Shown one piece after another: positions 22,089 to 30,481 of a stretch of DNA of 32,932 nucleotides. Below the pieces are notes generated by a model. The model had not been told where the DNA came from, ran no database searches, and saw nothing but the letters and a program-made list of their open reading frames with translations. Made by a program: the position numbers and the translations under genes. The DNA lies in contig NZ_BDBR01000072.1 in assembly GCF_001613085.1 (NCBI RefSeq), positions 1 to 32,932 of the forward strand, given 5' to 3'. The stretch comes from Nocardia salmonicida NBRC 13393 (lineage in GTDB: Bacteria; Actinomycetota; Actinomycetes; Mycobacteriales; Mycobacteriaceae). Positions within the stretch are counted from its first letter, which is position 1, and each line of letters starts with the position of its first letter.

Positions 22089-25000
22089 TCAGCCCAGGCA
22101 ACCCGGTCCGAGCAGTGCTTTCAGATCGCCCATCAAGGCCGAGGACGGGGAGACCCGCCAGGCGTCGTCGAGTTTGAGCATGGTGGTCTTCTCGCGGGCG
22201 CCGACGTGGCGGATGAAGACATCCGAGGTGCCCTGGTGGCGGGAGAGGACCTTCTTGAGTTCGCCGAGCTTGTCGGGCGTGCACATGCGAGTGGTCATCA
22301 CGACCGCCACCGGCTTGGCCACGCCGATGGCCGAGAGATCGGGCACGACAAGGTCATTGGCGATCAGCGAGATGCGGTCGTCACGCACCGAGACGCGGGC
22401 CTTCACCAGCACCACGGCGTCTTCGACCACATCCATGCCGTACACCGAGTACGACTGCGGGAAGAACAGCACTTCCACACCACCGGTGAGGTCCTCGAGC
22501 TGGGCCGAAGCCCAGGCCAGGCCATTCTTGTTGATGCGGCGGTTCACCGAGGCGAGAATGCCGCCGATGGTCACCTGCGCGCCGTCCTTGACGTCGCCTT
22601 CCAGGATCGCCGGGATGGGGGTGTCGACCTGGGCGGCCAGCACGTGCTCGACGCCGTTGAGCGGATGCCCGGACACGTAGAGGCCGAGCATCTCGCGTTC
22701 GAGGGCGAGCTTGTGCTTGGTCTCCCATTCGTCTTCCGGCACTTTGACGTTGAACACCGACGCCATCGAATCGTCGCCGTCGCCGAGACCGCCGAACAGG
22801 TCGAACTGGCCGATCGCCTCGGCCTTCTTGGTCGACATCACCGCGTCGATCGCATCGGAATGGATCAGCAGCAAGCCCTTGCGCGGATGCCCGAGTGAGT
22901 CGAAACCGCCTGCCTTGATGAGGGATTCGGTGACCTTCTTGGAGCAGGCGATCGCGTCGATCTTGTTCAGGTAGTCGGAGAAGTCGGTGAACTTCGACTT
23001 CTCCTTGCGCGCGGTGATGATCGAGCCGACCACGTTGGTGCCGACATTGCGGACCGCGCCGAGGCCGAACCGGATATCGGTGCCGACGGAGGCGAAGTTC
23101 AGCTCGGATTCGTTGACATCGGGCGGCAGCACCGTGATGCCCATCTTGCGGCAATCCGACAGGTAGATGGCGGCCTTGTCCTTGTCGTCACCGACGGAGG
23201 TGAGCAGACCGGCCATGTACTCGGCCGGGTAGTTGGCCTTGAGGTAGGCAGTCCAGAAGGAGACGAGGCCGTAGCCGGCGGCGTGCGATTTGTTGAACGC
23301 GTACCCGGCGAACGGGAGAATCGTGTCCCACAGCGCCTTGATGGCGGGCTCGGAGAAGTCGTTGGCCAGCATGCCGTCGCGGAAGCCCGCATAGGCCTCT
23401 TCCAGTACCGACAGCTTCTTCTTACCCATGGCGCGGCGCAGGATATCGGCTTGGCCGAGCGAGTACCCGGCCACTTTCTGCGCGATCTGCATGATCTGTT
23501 CCTGATAGACGATCAGGCCGAAGGTGTCGGCGAGGATCTCTTTCAGCGGCTCTTCGAGCTCGGGGTGGATCGGTTTGACTTCTTGCCGGTTGTTCTTGCG
23601 GTCGGCGTAGTCGTTGTGGGCGTTCATGCCCATCGGACCGGGGCGGTACAGCGCGAGGACGGCGACGATATCGCCGAAGCCGGTGGGCTGCATGCGGCGC
23701 AGCAGGTCGCGCATGGCGCTGCCGTCGAGCTGGAACACGCCGAGGGTGTCGCCGCGGGCGAGCAGCTCGTAGGTGGCCGGGTCGTCGAGCGGCAGGTTGT
23801 CCATGTCCAGATCGATGCCACGGTTGGCCTTGATGTTCTCCAGGGCATCACCGATGACGGTGAGGTTGCGCAGACCCAGGAAGTCCATCTTCAGCAGCCC
23901 GATGGCCTCACACGACGGGTAGTCCCAGCCGGTGATGATCGCGCCGTCCTGCGCGCGCTTCCACACCGGGATCGCGTCGGTGAGCGGCTCCGAGGACATG
24001 ATGACCGCGCAAGCGTGCACGCCCGCGTTGCGGATCAGGCCTTCCAGGCCTTTCGCGGTCTCGTAGATCTTGGCGATATCGGGGTTGGAGCCGATGAGCT
24101 CACGCACCTCGGCGGCTTCCTTGTACCGCTCATGGTCGGGATCGGTGATGCCCGAGACCGAGATGTCCTTGGCCATGATCGGCGGCGGCAACGCCTTGGA
24201 GATCTGGTCGGCGATAGCGAAACCGGGCTGGCCGAACAACACTCGCGCGGAGTCCTTGATCGCGGCCTTGGTCTTGATGGTGCCGAAAGTGATCACCTGG
24301 GCCACACGGTCGCTGCCCCACTTCTCGGTGGCGTAGCGGACCATCTCACCGCGGCGGCGATCATCGAAGTCGATATCGATATCGGGCATCGACACACGCT
24401 CGGGGTTGAGGAACCGCTCGAACAGCAGACCGTGCGGGATCGGGTCGATATTGGTGATACCCATCGCGTAGGCGACCAGCGAACCCGCCGCCGAACCACG
24501 ACCGGGACCGACACGGATGCCGACCTCGAGCGCGTGCTTGATCAGGTCACCGACGACGAGGAAGTAAGCGGGGAAACCCATCTCGCAGATGACTTTGAGT
24601 TCGAAGTCGGCGCGGTCGAGATATTCGCGCGAGGGACCGTCCGGGAAGCGGCGATCGAGACCGTCGAGGACTTCCTTGCGCAACCAGCTGGCCTGGTCGT
24701 GGCCTTCGGGCACCGGGAAGATCGGCATCCGGTCACGGTGTTCCCACACGTCGTTGTAGGGCTGTACGCGCTCCCCGATGAGCTCGGTGTTGTCACAGGC
24801 GCCGGGGACTTCGGCATCCCAGATGGCGCGCATCTCCGCGGCGGACTTGAGGTAGTAGCCGTCACCGTCGAACTTGAAACGGGTCGGGTCCGACAACGTC
24901 TTACCGGTCTGAATACACAGCAGCGCTTCGTGGTTGACCGACTGGTCCTTGGTGACGTAATGGCAGTCGTTGGTCGCGATCGGCGGGATACCGAGCTGCT

Positions 25001-25634
25001 TACTGATATCGATCAGGCCCTCACGGACCCGGCGCTCGATGGACAGACCGTGGTCCATCACCTCGAGGAAGAAGTTGTCGGCGCCGAAGATCTCCTGCCA
25101 CTTCGCGGCGGCTTCGAGCGCTTCTCTCTCGTGGCCGAGGCGAAGTCGTGTCTGTACCTCACCCGACGGGCAGCCGGTGGTCGCGATGATGCCCTCGGCG
25201 TGCTGGGCGATGATCTCCTCGTCCATGCGCGCCCACTTGCCCAGCTGACCCTCGATGGAGGCCAAGCTCGACAGCTTGAACAGGTTACGCAGACCGGTCG
25301 CGTTCTCGGCGACCATGGTCATGTGCGTGTAGGCGCCCGAGCCGGAGACGTCGTCGCCCTTCTGGCCCGGATCGCCCCACTTCACTCGCTTGGTGTCGAA
25401 CCGCGAGCCCGGTGCGATATAGGCCTCGATGCCGATGATCGGCTTGATACCCGCCTTCTTGGCACTGTTGTAGAACTCCGAGGCGCCGTACATGTTGCCG
25501 TGGTCGGTCATACCGACCGCGGTCATGCCCAACCGATCCGCCTCCGCGAACAACGGCGAGATCTTCGCCGCGCCATCGAGCATCGAGTACTCGGTGTGGT
25601 TGTGCAGGTGAACGAACGATCCGGACGGAGCCAA
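22089..25634 (-). CDS. dnaE: DNA polymerase III alpha subunit DnaE1
   Basis: The replicative polymerase subunit, 1181 residues. An N-terminal PHP domain begins FVHLHNHTEYSMLDG with metal-binding H9 and H11; in mycobacterial DnaE1 this domain is known to be the active proofreading 3'-5' exonuclease. The C-family polymerase core shows GPGRGSAAGSLVAYAMGITNIDPIPH and the catalytic aspartates D418, D420 and D422 in PDIDIDFDDRR. KSHAAGYG, the OB-fold (VTIGGILASVNRR) and the C-terminal ALMGDLKALLGPGCLG follow. The frame opens at 25688 and has an ATG at 25652, but GGAGGAAGG lies downstream of that ATG and six bases before a TTG at 25634, which gives the length of M. tuberculosis DnaE1. I therefore start at the TTG. 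It is divergent from the LytS gene. Confidence 0.95.
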   Translation of the reverse strand: MAPSGSFVHLHNHTEYSMLDGAAKISPLFAEADRLGMTAVGMTDHGNMYGASEFYNSAKKAGIKPIIGIEAYIAPGSRFDTKRVKWGDPGQKGDDVSGSGAYTHMTMVAENATGLRNLFKLSSLASIEGQLGKWARMDEEIIAQHAEGIIATTGCPSGEVQTRLRLGHEREALEAAAKWQEIFGADNFFLEVMDHGLSIERRVREGLIDISKQLGIPPIATNDCHYVTKDQSVNHEALLCIQTGKTLSDPTRFKFDGDGYYLKSAAEMRAIWDAEVPGACDNTELIGERVQPYNDVWEHRDRMPIFPVPEGHDQASWLRKEVLDGLDRRFPDGPSREYLDRADFELKVICEMGFPAYFLVVGDLIKHALEVGIRVGPGRGSAAGSLVAYAMGITNIDPIPHGLLFERFLNPERVSMPDIDIDFDDRRRGEMVRYATEKWGSDRVAQVITFGTIKTKAAIKDSARVLFGQPGFAIADQISKALPPPIMAKDISVSGITDPDHERYKEAAEVRELIGSNPDIAKIYETAKGLEGLIRNAGVHACAVIMSSEPLTDAIPVWKRAQDGAIITGWDYPSCEAIGLLKMDFLGLRNLTVIGDALENIKANRGIDLDMDNLPLDDPATYELLARGDTLGVFQLDGSAMRDLLRRMQPTGFGDIVAVLALYRPGPMGMNAHNDYADRKNNRQEVKPIHPELEEPLKEILADTFGLIVYQEQIMQIAQKVAGYSLGQADILRRAMGKKKLSVLEEAYAGFRDGMLANDFSEPAIKALWDTILPFAGYAFNKSHAAGYGLVSFWTAYLKANYPAEYMAGLLTSVGDDKDKAAIYLSDCRKMGITVLPPDVNESELNFASVGTDIRFGLGAVRNVGTNVVGSIITARKEKSKFTDFSDYLNKIDAIACSKKVTESLIKAGGFDSLGHPRKGLLLIHSDAIDAVMSTKKAEAIGQFDLFGGLGDGDDSMASVFNVKVPEDEWETKHKLALEREMLGLYVSGHPLNGVEHVLAAQVDTPIPAILEGDVKDGAQVTIGGILASVNRRINKNGLAWASAQLEDLTGGVEVLFFPQSYSVYGMDVVEDAVVLVKARVSVRDDRISLIANDLVVPDLSAIGVAKPVAVVMTTRMCTPDKLGELKKVLSRHQGTSDVFIRHVGAREKTTMLKLDDAWRVSPSSALMGDLKALLGPGCLG

Positions 25635-25640
25635 GACGGT

Positions 25641-25683
25641 CCTTCCTCCCATTGAGTCGGCGGGGGTTGGCCTTGGCATTCTA
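25641..25683 (-). promoter_or_regulatory. dnaE1 -10 box and start-deciding ribosome binding site
   Basis: On the minus strand GGAGGAAGG (25649-25641) precedes the TTG at 25634 by six bases and is the strongest Shine-Dalgarno I see in the window. A TAGAAT box (25683-25678) upstream would give a leader of about 35 bases. No convincing -35 element is visible. The 147-base gap to the divergent LytS gene holds nothing else I can name. Confidence 0.65.
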
Positions 25684-25781
25684 TGCACGGGGGTCCGACA
25701 GAATTCGCACTCGGCGCGCGCGCCTCGAGCGGCACCTCGGCATGGACCGGCGTGTCGTGGTGAACGTCACCGGCATACTCG

Positions 25782-26987
25782 GTGGGTGTACTCCGATCGG
25801 CCCACTCGTTGACCACCGTCATCGTGGCCGTTGTGATCGCCGCTCTGCTGGTCGTGGCCTTGCTGGTCTGGCGGCGGACCCAGCGTGTCGTCACCACACC
25901 CGCCCAGCGCGCCGTCCATCAGGCGCTGCACACCGCATCGCTGGCCGCGGTGCCGTTGCGGCGCGGATTGACCGAGGAGTCCGCGAGCGAGGCGGCGCCG
26001 CATCTGCGTGCTCTCGCCGGTGCCGAGGCGTTGGGCGTGGCCGACGCCGACGCGACGCTGCTCGCCTGGGATGGGCCGCACACCGGGATGCTCGCGCTGT
26101 TCGCCGATGCGGCGCGGCGTGCCGTCGCCGATGAGCGGCCGGTGCTGGTGACCGGTGACGAGCACACGTTGATCGCGCAACCGTTGCTGATCGACACGGG
26201 GGCGGCGGTCGGCGTGCTCGGCATGGTGACGACCGGGAAGCCGGGGCCGGGCATGCTCGGGGCGGCCGCGGAAGTGGCGCGGTACGCGTGCGGGCAGTTG
26301 GAACTCGCCGAGTTGGATGCCTCGAGGGCTCGGGTCGACCGGGCCGAATTGCGGGCGCTGCGAGCCCAGATCAGCCCGCACTTCATCTACAACGCGCTCA
26401 ACACGATCGCCTCGTTCGTCCGTACCGACCCCGATCGGGCCCGCGAACTGATCCTGGAATTCGCCGACTTCACCCGCTATTCCTTCCGCGCCGCAGGCGA
26501 ATTCACCGTCCTGGCCGACGAATTGCGCAATATCGAGCGATACCTGGCATTGGAACAGGCCCGCTTCGGCGACGCCCTCGATGTGCGCCTGCGCATCGCG
26601 CCGGAAGTCCTCGGCGTCGTGCTGCCCTTCCTCGCCTTGCAGCCACTGGTCGAGAACGCGGTCCGACACGGCCTCGCCGGCGGCGGCCGGGGCGGGCAAC
26701 TGAGCATCGTCGCCACCGACGCGGGCACCGACTGCCTGATCAGCGTCGAAGACGACGGCATCGGCATGGACCCCGACCTCTTGCGCTCGGGTGCCCTCGA
26801 CGCCGTCGACACCGACTCCGGCCCAGCCCGCACCGGTGAGGCCGCCCACGTCGGCCTGGCCAACGTCGACGACCGCCTGCGCGCCGCCTTCGGCAACGAC
26901 TACGGCCTGGTCGTGGAAACCGCGCCCGGCGCCGGGACGAAGGTCAGCATGCGCGTCCCGAAATTCCGCGCCGGAATTCGCGCCTGA
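25782..26987 (+). CDS. LytS/YehU-type sensor histidine kinase
   Basis: A 401-residue membrane-anchored kinase. One TM helix at about 11-30 is followed by a GAF-like sensor region (about 60-170, weakly conserved) and then the His_kinase domain of the LytS class: H200 in RAQISPHFIYNALNTIASFV, the N box in PLVENAVRHGL, and ATP-lid motifs DDGIGMD and GLANVDDRLR. Having only one N-terminal TM instead of the 5-6 TM LYT module means it probably senses a signal through the GAF-like region. It starts with GTG (25782); a CATACT box lies just before, and no ribosome binding site is visible. The LytTR response regulator follows 60 bases later, and two symporters beyond it suggest a carboxylate signal. 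Confidence 0.93.
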   Translation: MGVLRSAHSLTTVIVAVVIAALLVVALLVWRRTQRVVTTPAQRAVHQALHTASLAAVPLRRGLTEESASEAAPHLRALAGAEALGVADADATLLAWDGPHTGMLALFADAARRAVADERPVLVTGDEHTLIAQPLLIDTGAAVGVLGMVTTGKPGPGMLGAAAEVARYACGQLELAELDASRARVDRAELRALRAQISPHFIYNALNTIASFVRTDPDRARELILEFADFTRYSFRAAGEFTVLADELRNIERYLALEQARFGDALDVRLRIAPEVLGVVLPFLALQPLVENAVRHGLAGGGRGGQLSIVATDAGTDCLISVEDDGIGMDPDLLRSGALDAVDTDSGPARTGEAAHVGLANVDDRLRAAFGNDYGLVVETAPGAGTKVSMRVPKFRAGIRA

Positions 26988-27047
26988 TCCACCTCGCGGG
27001 GCATTGTTCGACACCGCGCCAACAGTGCCGGTTACGATGGATGGGTT

Positions 27048-27845
27048 GTGACTTGGAACACCGATGAACCCTCGACCGCTCTGCGGGTGCTCGCCGTCGA
27101 TGACGAGAAACCGGCGCTGGATGAGCTCGTGTATCTACTGAGCACCCAGGCGGGAGTCGGTGAGATCCATCGGGCGGGTGAGGCGACCGGGGCGTTGCGA
27201 TTGTTGCGGGCACATCCGATCGACGCGGTGTTTCTCGATATCGATATGCCGGGGCTCACCGGAATGGAGTTGGCGGGAATTCTGTCGGAGTTCGCGGAGC
27301 CGCCCGCCGTGGTTTTCGTGACCGCCCACGATGACCACGCGGTGGCCGCCTTCGATTTGGGGGCGGTGGATTATCTGCTCAAACCGTTGCGGGGCGCTCG
27401 ATTGGGCGAGGCGGTGCGGCGGATTCTGGCGGGGCGGGTTTCGGCGCCCGCGACGGTGGTCGCGAAGTCCGCCCATCCCAGTGAGGTGATTCCGGTGGAA
27501 CTCGGTGGGGTTACCACGCTGGTGAATCGGGCCGATGTGGCGTGGGTCGAGGCGGACGGGGATTACGCGCGGCTGCATACCGGGACCGGGTCGCATCTGG
27601 TGCGGATTCCGTTGTCGGCATTGGAATCACGGTGGGAGGACGCCGGCTTCCTTCGGGTGCATCGGTCGTATCTGGTGGCATTGCGATCGGTGACCGGTTT
27701 GCGGAGCGCGGGCAATGCGACGGTGGTGTGTTTGCGGGCCGAGGGGGCCGCCGGAGCGGTGGAGTTGCCGGTGAGTCGGCGGCAGGTGCGCGAACTCAAG
27801 CAGCGGCTCGTGCACGGACCTCGACAGAACTGGTCGCAGCGGTGA
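27048..27845 (+). CDS. LytTR-family response regulator
   Basis: A 265-residue response regulator. The receiver domain (about 12-130) has the acidic pair D18-D19, the phospho-acceptor D64 in VFLDIDMPGLTG, threonine in FVTAHDD and lysine in DYLLKPL. The C-terminal LytTR domain (about 155-255) binds DNA by a beta fold: TLVNRADVAWVEADGDYARLHT, then FLRVHRSYLVAL, which is the family signature. It starts with GTG at 27048. TACGAT (27033-27038), nine bases earlier, is a good -10 box, so it probably has its own leaderless promoter besides read-through from the kinase gene. Its TGA overlaps the GTG of the next gene (GTGA, 27842-27845). Partner of the adjacent LytS kinase; likely targets are the symporter genes downstream. 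Confidence 0.94.
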   Translation: MTWNTDEPSTALRVLAVDDEKPALDELVYLLSTQAGVGEIHRAGEATGALRLLRAHPIDAVFLDIDMPGLTGMELAGILSEFAEPPAVVFVTAHDDHAVAAFDLGAVDYLLKPLRGARLGEAVRRILAGRVSAPATVVAKSAHPSEVIPVELGGVTTLVNRADVAWVEADGDYARLHTGTGSHLVRIPLSALESRWEDAGFLRVHRSYLVALRSVTGLRSAGNATVVCLRAEGAAGAVELPVSRRQVRELKQRLVHGPRQNWSQR

Positions 27846-28207
27846 CGGGTCCGCAGCGACCACCACGCGAACGGGTGGTGTTGGCGCAGCGGCGCGGGGC
27901 GCGTCAGGTGCGCACCCGCACGGAAGTGGTCGAGCAGACCGATCTGGGCGCGGCGTTGATCGGTGGGTTGATCCGGGCCCAGCTCGGCCTGGCCTTGCGC
28001 CTGGGACTGGTGGTGGCGGTCGGCTTCGGCGCGCTGCCGGTGCTGTTCCGCGTCGACGCGATCGCCGAGGCCGCGGTGGTCGGCATTCGGCTGCCCTGGC
28101 TGATTCTCGGCGTGCTCGCGTTCCCGATGCTGTACGCGGTGGGGTGGTCGTATGTTCGCCTCGCCCAACGCAACGAAGACGATTTCCTGGAACTGGCCGG
28201 GGACTGA
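27842..28207 (+). CDS. Small two-helix membrane protein, probable symporter partner
   Basis: A 121-residue protein that begins with GTG overlapping the LytTR regulator stop by four bases, which marks the true start inside a longer open frame. It has a basic N-terminal tail (RPPRERVVLAQRRGARQVRTR), TM helices at about 48-69 and 79-105, and a short acidic C-terminus (NEDDFLELAG). The layout resembles DUF485 or the small subunits that accompany solute:sodium symporters, but the sequence is not the usual DUF485 pattern seen in the second module at 30125. The symporter gene starts ten bases downstream. A role as an accessory subunit is inferred from that coupling. Confidence 0.82.
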   Translation: MTGPQRPPRERVVLAQRRGARQVRTRTEVVEQTDLGAALIGGLIRAQLGLALRLGLVVAVGFGALPVLFRVDAIAEAAVVGIRLPWLILGVLAFPMLYAVGWSYVRLAQRNEDDFLELAGD

Positions 28208-28217
28208 CGCCGAGCTC

Positions 28218-29972
28218 ATGAGCCCCGACACTCCCGCGCTCACGGTCGCCGCGCTGCTGCTGGCGGCGCTTGCCACTGTCGGCATCGGGTTCTATGGAGT
28301 GCGTCTTTCCCGCACGACGTCGGACTTCCTGGTCGCGTCGCGCACGGTGGGTTCGCGGTGGAACGCGGCGGCGATTTCCGGTGAATACCTTTCCGCGGCT
28401 TCGTTTCTCGGTGTCGCCGGATTGATCGCCAAATACGGCGCCGATGCCCTCTGGTATCCGGTGGGATTCACCGCGGGTTATCTGGGCCTGTTGATGTTCG
28501 TGGCCGCGCCGCTGCGCCGCTCCGGTGCGTACACCGTGCCGGACTTCGCCGAATTCCGGTTGGGGTCGATTCGGTTGCGGCGCATGGCCGCCGGTCTCGT
28601 CGTCTTGGTGTGCGCGGTGTATCTGATCCCGCAATTCCAAGGGGCCGGACTCACTCTGCATATTCTGCTCGGAGTGCCCGCCTGGGTGGGCGCGGTCGCG
28701 GTGGGCGCGATCGTGCTGGCGAATGTGATCGGCGGCGGAATGCGGTCGGTGACCTTGGTGCAGGCATTCCAGTATTGGCTGAAATTGACCGCGGTGGCGG
28801 TGCCCGCGCTGGTGCTCGGAATGCATTTCCTCGCCGACGAACGACCGGTCGACACCTCAGTGCCGCCGACCGTCGACGAGCGCACCACCGTCGACATCTC
28901 CACCGATGTCGTCGTACACCTGGATGTTTCGCAGCAGGTCACGATCACCGGAACGCTCGACGGTCATCCCATCGCAGGTCCGGTCGTGCTGGCACCGGGC
29001 GATCACACCCTCGCCGAAGGGACCGAGTTGATCCTCGCGCCGGGTTCGGCCGTTCCGGTGGTGGCCGGCGCACCGGCCGACGGCGCGAGCTGGGTGGCGG
29101 CCGGTGGCGGCTTCGGCGGGGAACACCCCCAGTACCAGGTCTTTTCGCTGATCGTGGCTACCTTCCTCGGCACCATGGGCCTGCCACACGTACTCGTCCG
29201 CTTCTACACCAACCGCGACGGCCCGTCCGCTCGCCGGACCGCGCTGACGGTGATCGGGCTGGTCGGCGTCTTCTACCTGTTCCCGATCCTGCTCGGCGTC
29301 TTCGCCCGCCTCTACGTGCCACAACTGCTGATCACCGGCGCCTCCGACGCGGCGGTGGTGCTGCTGCCCGGCGCCGTGCTCGGCGGACTCGGTGGACAAC
29401 TGCTGGCCGCGCTGGCGGCGGCCGGAGCGATCGCGGCGTTCCTGTCCACCTCGTCGGGGCTGCTGGTCAGCCTGGCGGGCGTGCTCAGCACCGATGTGCT
29501 GCGCGGGCGCATCCGCGACTTCCGACTCGCCGCGCTGGTCGCGGGCCTGGTCCCGCTGACGCTCGCGGTGACCGTCGCGTCCCTCGACCTGTCGCGCACT
29601 GTCGCACTGGCCTTCTCGGTGGCCGCCTCGACCCTGTGTCCGCTGCTGGTCCTCGGTATCTGGTGGCGCGGACTCACCGCGACCGGCGCGGCCGCCGGCA
29701 TGCTCACCGGCGGCGTCACCGCGGGTGGAGCGACCGTGCTGGCGGTGCTCGGTGGCGTCTCCCCCGATCTGGCGAACGGCTGGCCCGCCGCGATCGTCGA
29801 CTATCCCGGCGCGGTCAGCGTGCCCTTGGCCTTCGCGGTGACGATCCTGGTGAGCCTGGCCACCAGGGGTCAGGATCCTCGGGCGGTCGCGGGGGTCTTC
29901 CTGCGCATGCACGCCCCCGAACGGCTCGGGATGAGCGCCGACCGCGACCCCGAAACAGCCACCCACCGGTGA
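28218..29972 (+). CDS. Solute:sodium symporter family transporter (cation/acetate symporter-like)
   Basis: A 584-residue polytopic transporter of the SSS family. ISGEYLSAASFLGVAGLIAKYGADALWYPVGFTAGYLGLL (53-91) and GLPHVLVRFYT (321-331) are the ActP/MctC signatures. Between the TM segment ending at about 204 and the next at about 305 lies a polar, beta-rich stretch of roughly 100 residues (TVDISTDVVVHLDVSQQVTITGTLDGH and onward), about 40 residues longer than the same loop in the neighbouring MctC-like protein. The start is the ATG at 28218, ten bases after the small membrane protein; its ribosome binding site is weak. Co-location with LytSR suggests uptake of short carboxylates such as pyruvate, acetate or a dicarboxylate, but the substrate is not determinable. 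Confidence 0.88.
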   Translation: MSPDTPALTVAALLLAALATVGIGFYGVRLSRTTSDFLVASRTVGSRWNAAAISGEYLSAASFLGVAGLIAKYGADALWYPVGFTAGYLGLLMFVAAPLRRSGAYTVPDFAEFRLGSIRLRRMAAGLVVLVCAVYLIPQFQGAGLTLHILLGVPAWVGAVAVGAIVLANVIGGGMRSVTLVQAFQYWLKLTAVAVPALVLGMHFLADERPVDTSVPPTVDERTTVDISTDVVVHLDVSQQVTITGTLDGHPIAGPVVLAPGDHTLAEGTELILAPGSAVPVVAGAPADGASWVAAGGGFGGEHPQYQVFSLIVATFLGTMGLPHVLVRFYTNRDGPSARRTALTVIGLVGVFYLFPILLGVFARLYVPQLLITGASDAAVVLLPGAVLGGLGGQLLAALAAAGAIAAFLSTSSGLLVSLAGVLSTDVLRGRIRDFRLAALVAGLVPLTLAVTVASLDLSRTVALAFSVAASTLCPLLVLGIWWRGLTATGAAAGMLTGGVTAGGATVLAVLGGVSPDLANGWPAAIVDYPGAVSVPLAFAVTILVSLATRGQDPRAVAGVFLRMHAPERLGMSADRDPETATHR

Positions 29973-30124
29973 TCTCACGACGACCGTTCGTCGCACCACA
30001 CCGACCGCTCACCGCACGGGCAGCCACCTTCACCGAGTGACCCACACCACACCGTCATGCGCGCGCGTCCGGGCACTTACCGTCATCTCCACGCACGACC
30101 CCCCTTCACGCTAGGACGACCGGC
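29973..30124. other. 152-base intergenic region between the two symporter modules
   Basis: Unusually C/A-rich for the window and without an open frame I trust. ACCGTCAT occurs twice (30051-30058 and 30079-30086, start-to-start 28 bases). ACCGTTCG at 29983 is similar. LytTR regulators bind short direct repeats, so these are candidate sites, but the spacing is wider than the two helical turns usually seen. No hairpin terminator is evident after the first symporter. Confidence 0.35.
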
Positions 30125-30481
30125 ATGACCCGAACCGACACCGAAGAAGCGCCAGATCCGCGCACACCGAGTGCCGACGAATGGCTCGCGGTACAAGCGA
30201 GTCCACAGTTCCAAGATCTGCGCAATCGACTGCGCCGCTTCGTTTTCCCGATGACCGCCCTGTTTCTGACGTGGTACCTGAGCTATGTGCTGCTCGGCGC
30301 CTACGCGCACGACTTCATGGCGCAGAAGGTCTTCGGCAACGTCAATGTGGGTCTACTGCTCGGCCTCGGGCAGTTCGTCTCCACATTCCTCATCACCGGG
30401 CTCTACGTCCGTTTCGCCAACCGTGAACTGGACCCGCGCGCCGCGGCCATCCGCGAAGAACTCGAAGGGGGCCAGGCATGA
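30125..30481 (+). CDS. DUF485 family membrane protein (MctB-like)
   Basis: A 118-residue inner-membrane protein of the DUF485 family, whose members are nearly always encoded just ahead of an acetate/monocarboxylate symporter. The family core is visible: SPQFQDLRNRLRRFVFPMTALFLTWYLSYVLLGAYAHDFM, with TM1 at about 40-60, and VGLLLGLGQFVSTFLITGLYVRFANRELDP with TM2 at about 74-96. Its stop overlaps the mctC ATG by four bases (ATGA, 30478-30481), so it is translationally coupled. Corynebacterium glutamicum has the same pair in front of and including mctC. The exact role is not established; a small regulatory or stabilising subunit is the usual view. Confidence 0.92.
   Translation: MTRTDTEEAPDPRTPSADEWLAVQASPQFQDLRNRLRRFVFPMTALFLTWYLSYVLLGAYAHDFMAQKVFGNVNVGLLLGLGQFVSTFLITGLYVRFANRELDPRAAAIREELEGGQA

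Noticed and set aside
23283..25655. A 790-codon open frame antisense to dnaE1
   Set aside because: Same artefact: low-complexity composition and no recognisable motif, whereas dnaE1 on the opposite strand has full-length family similarity.
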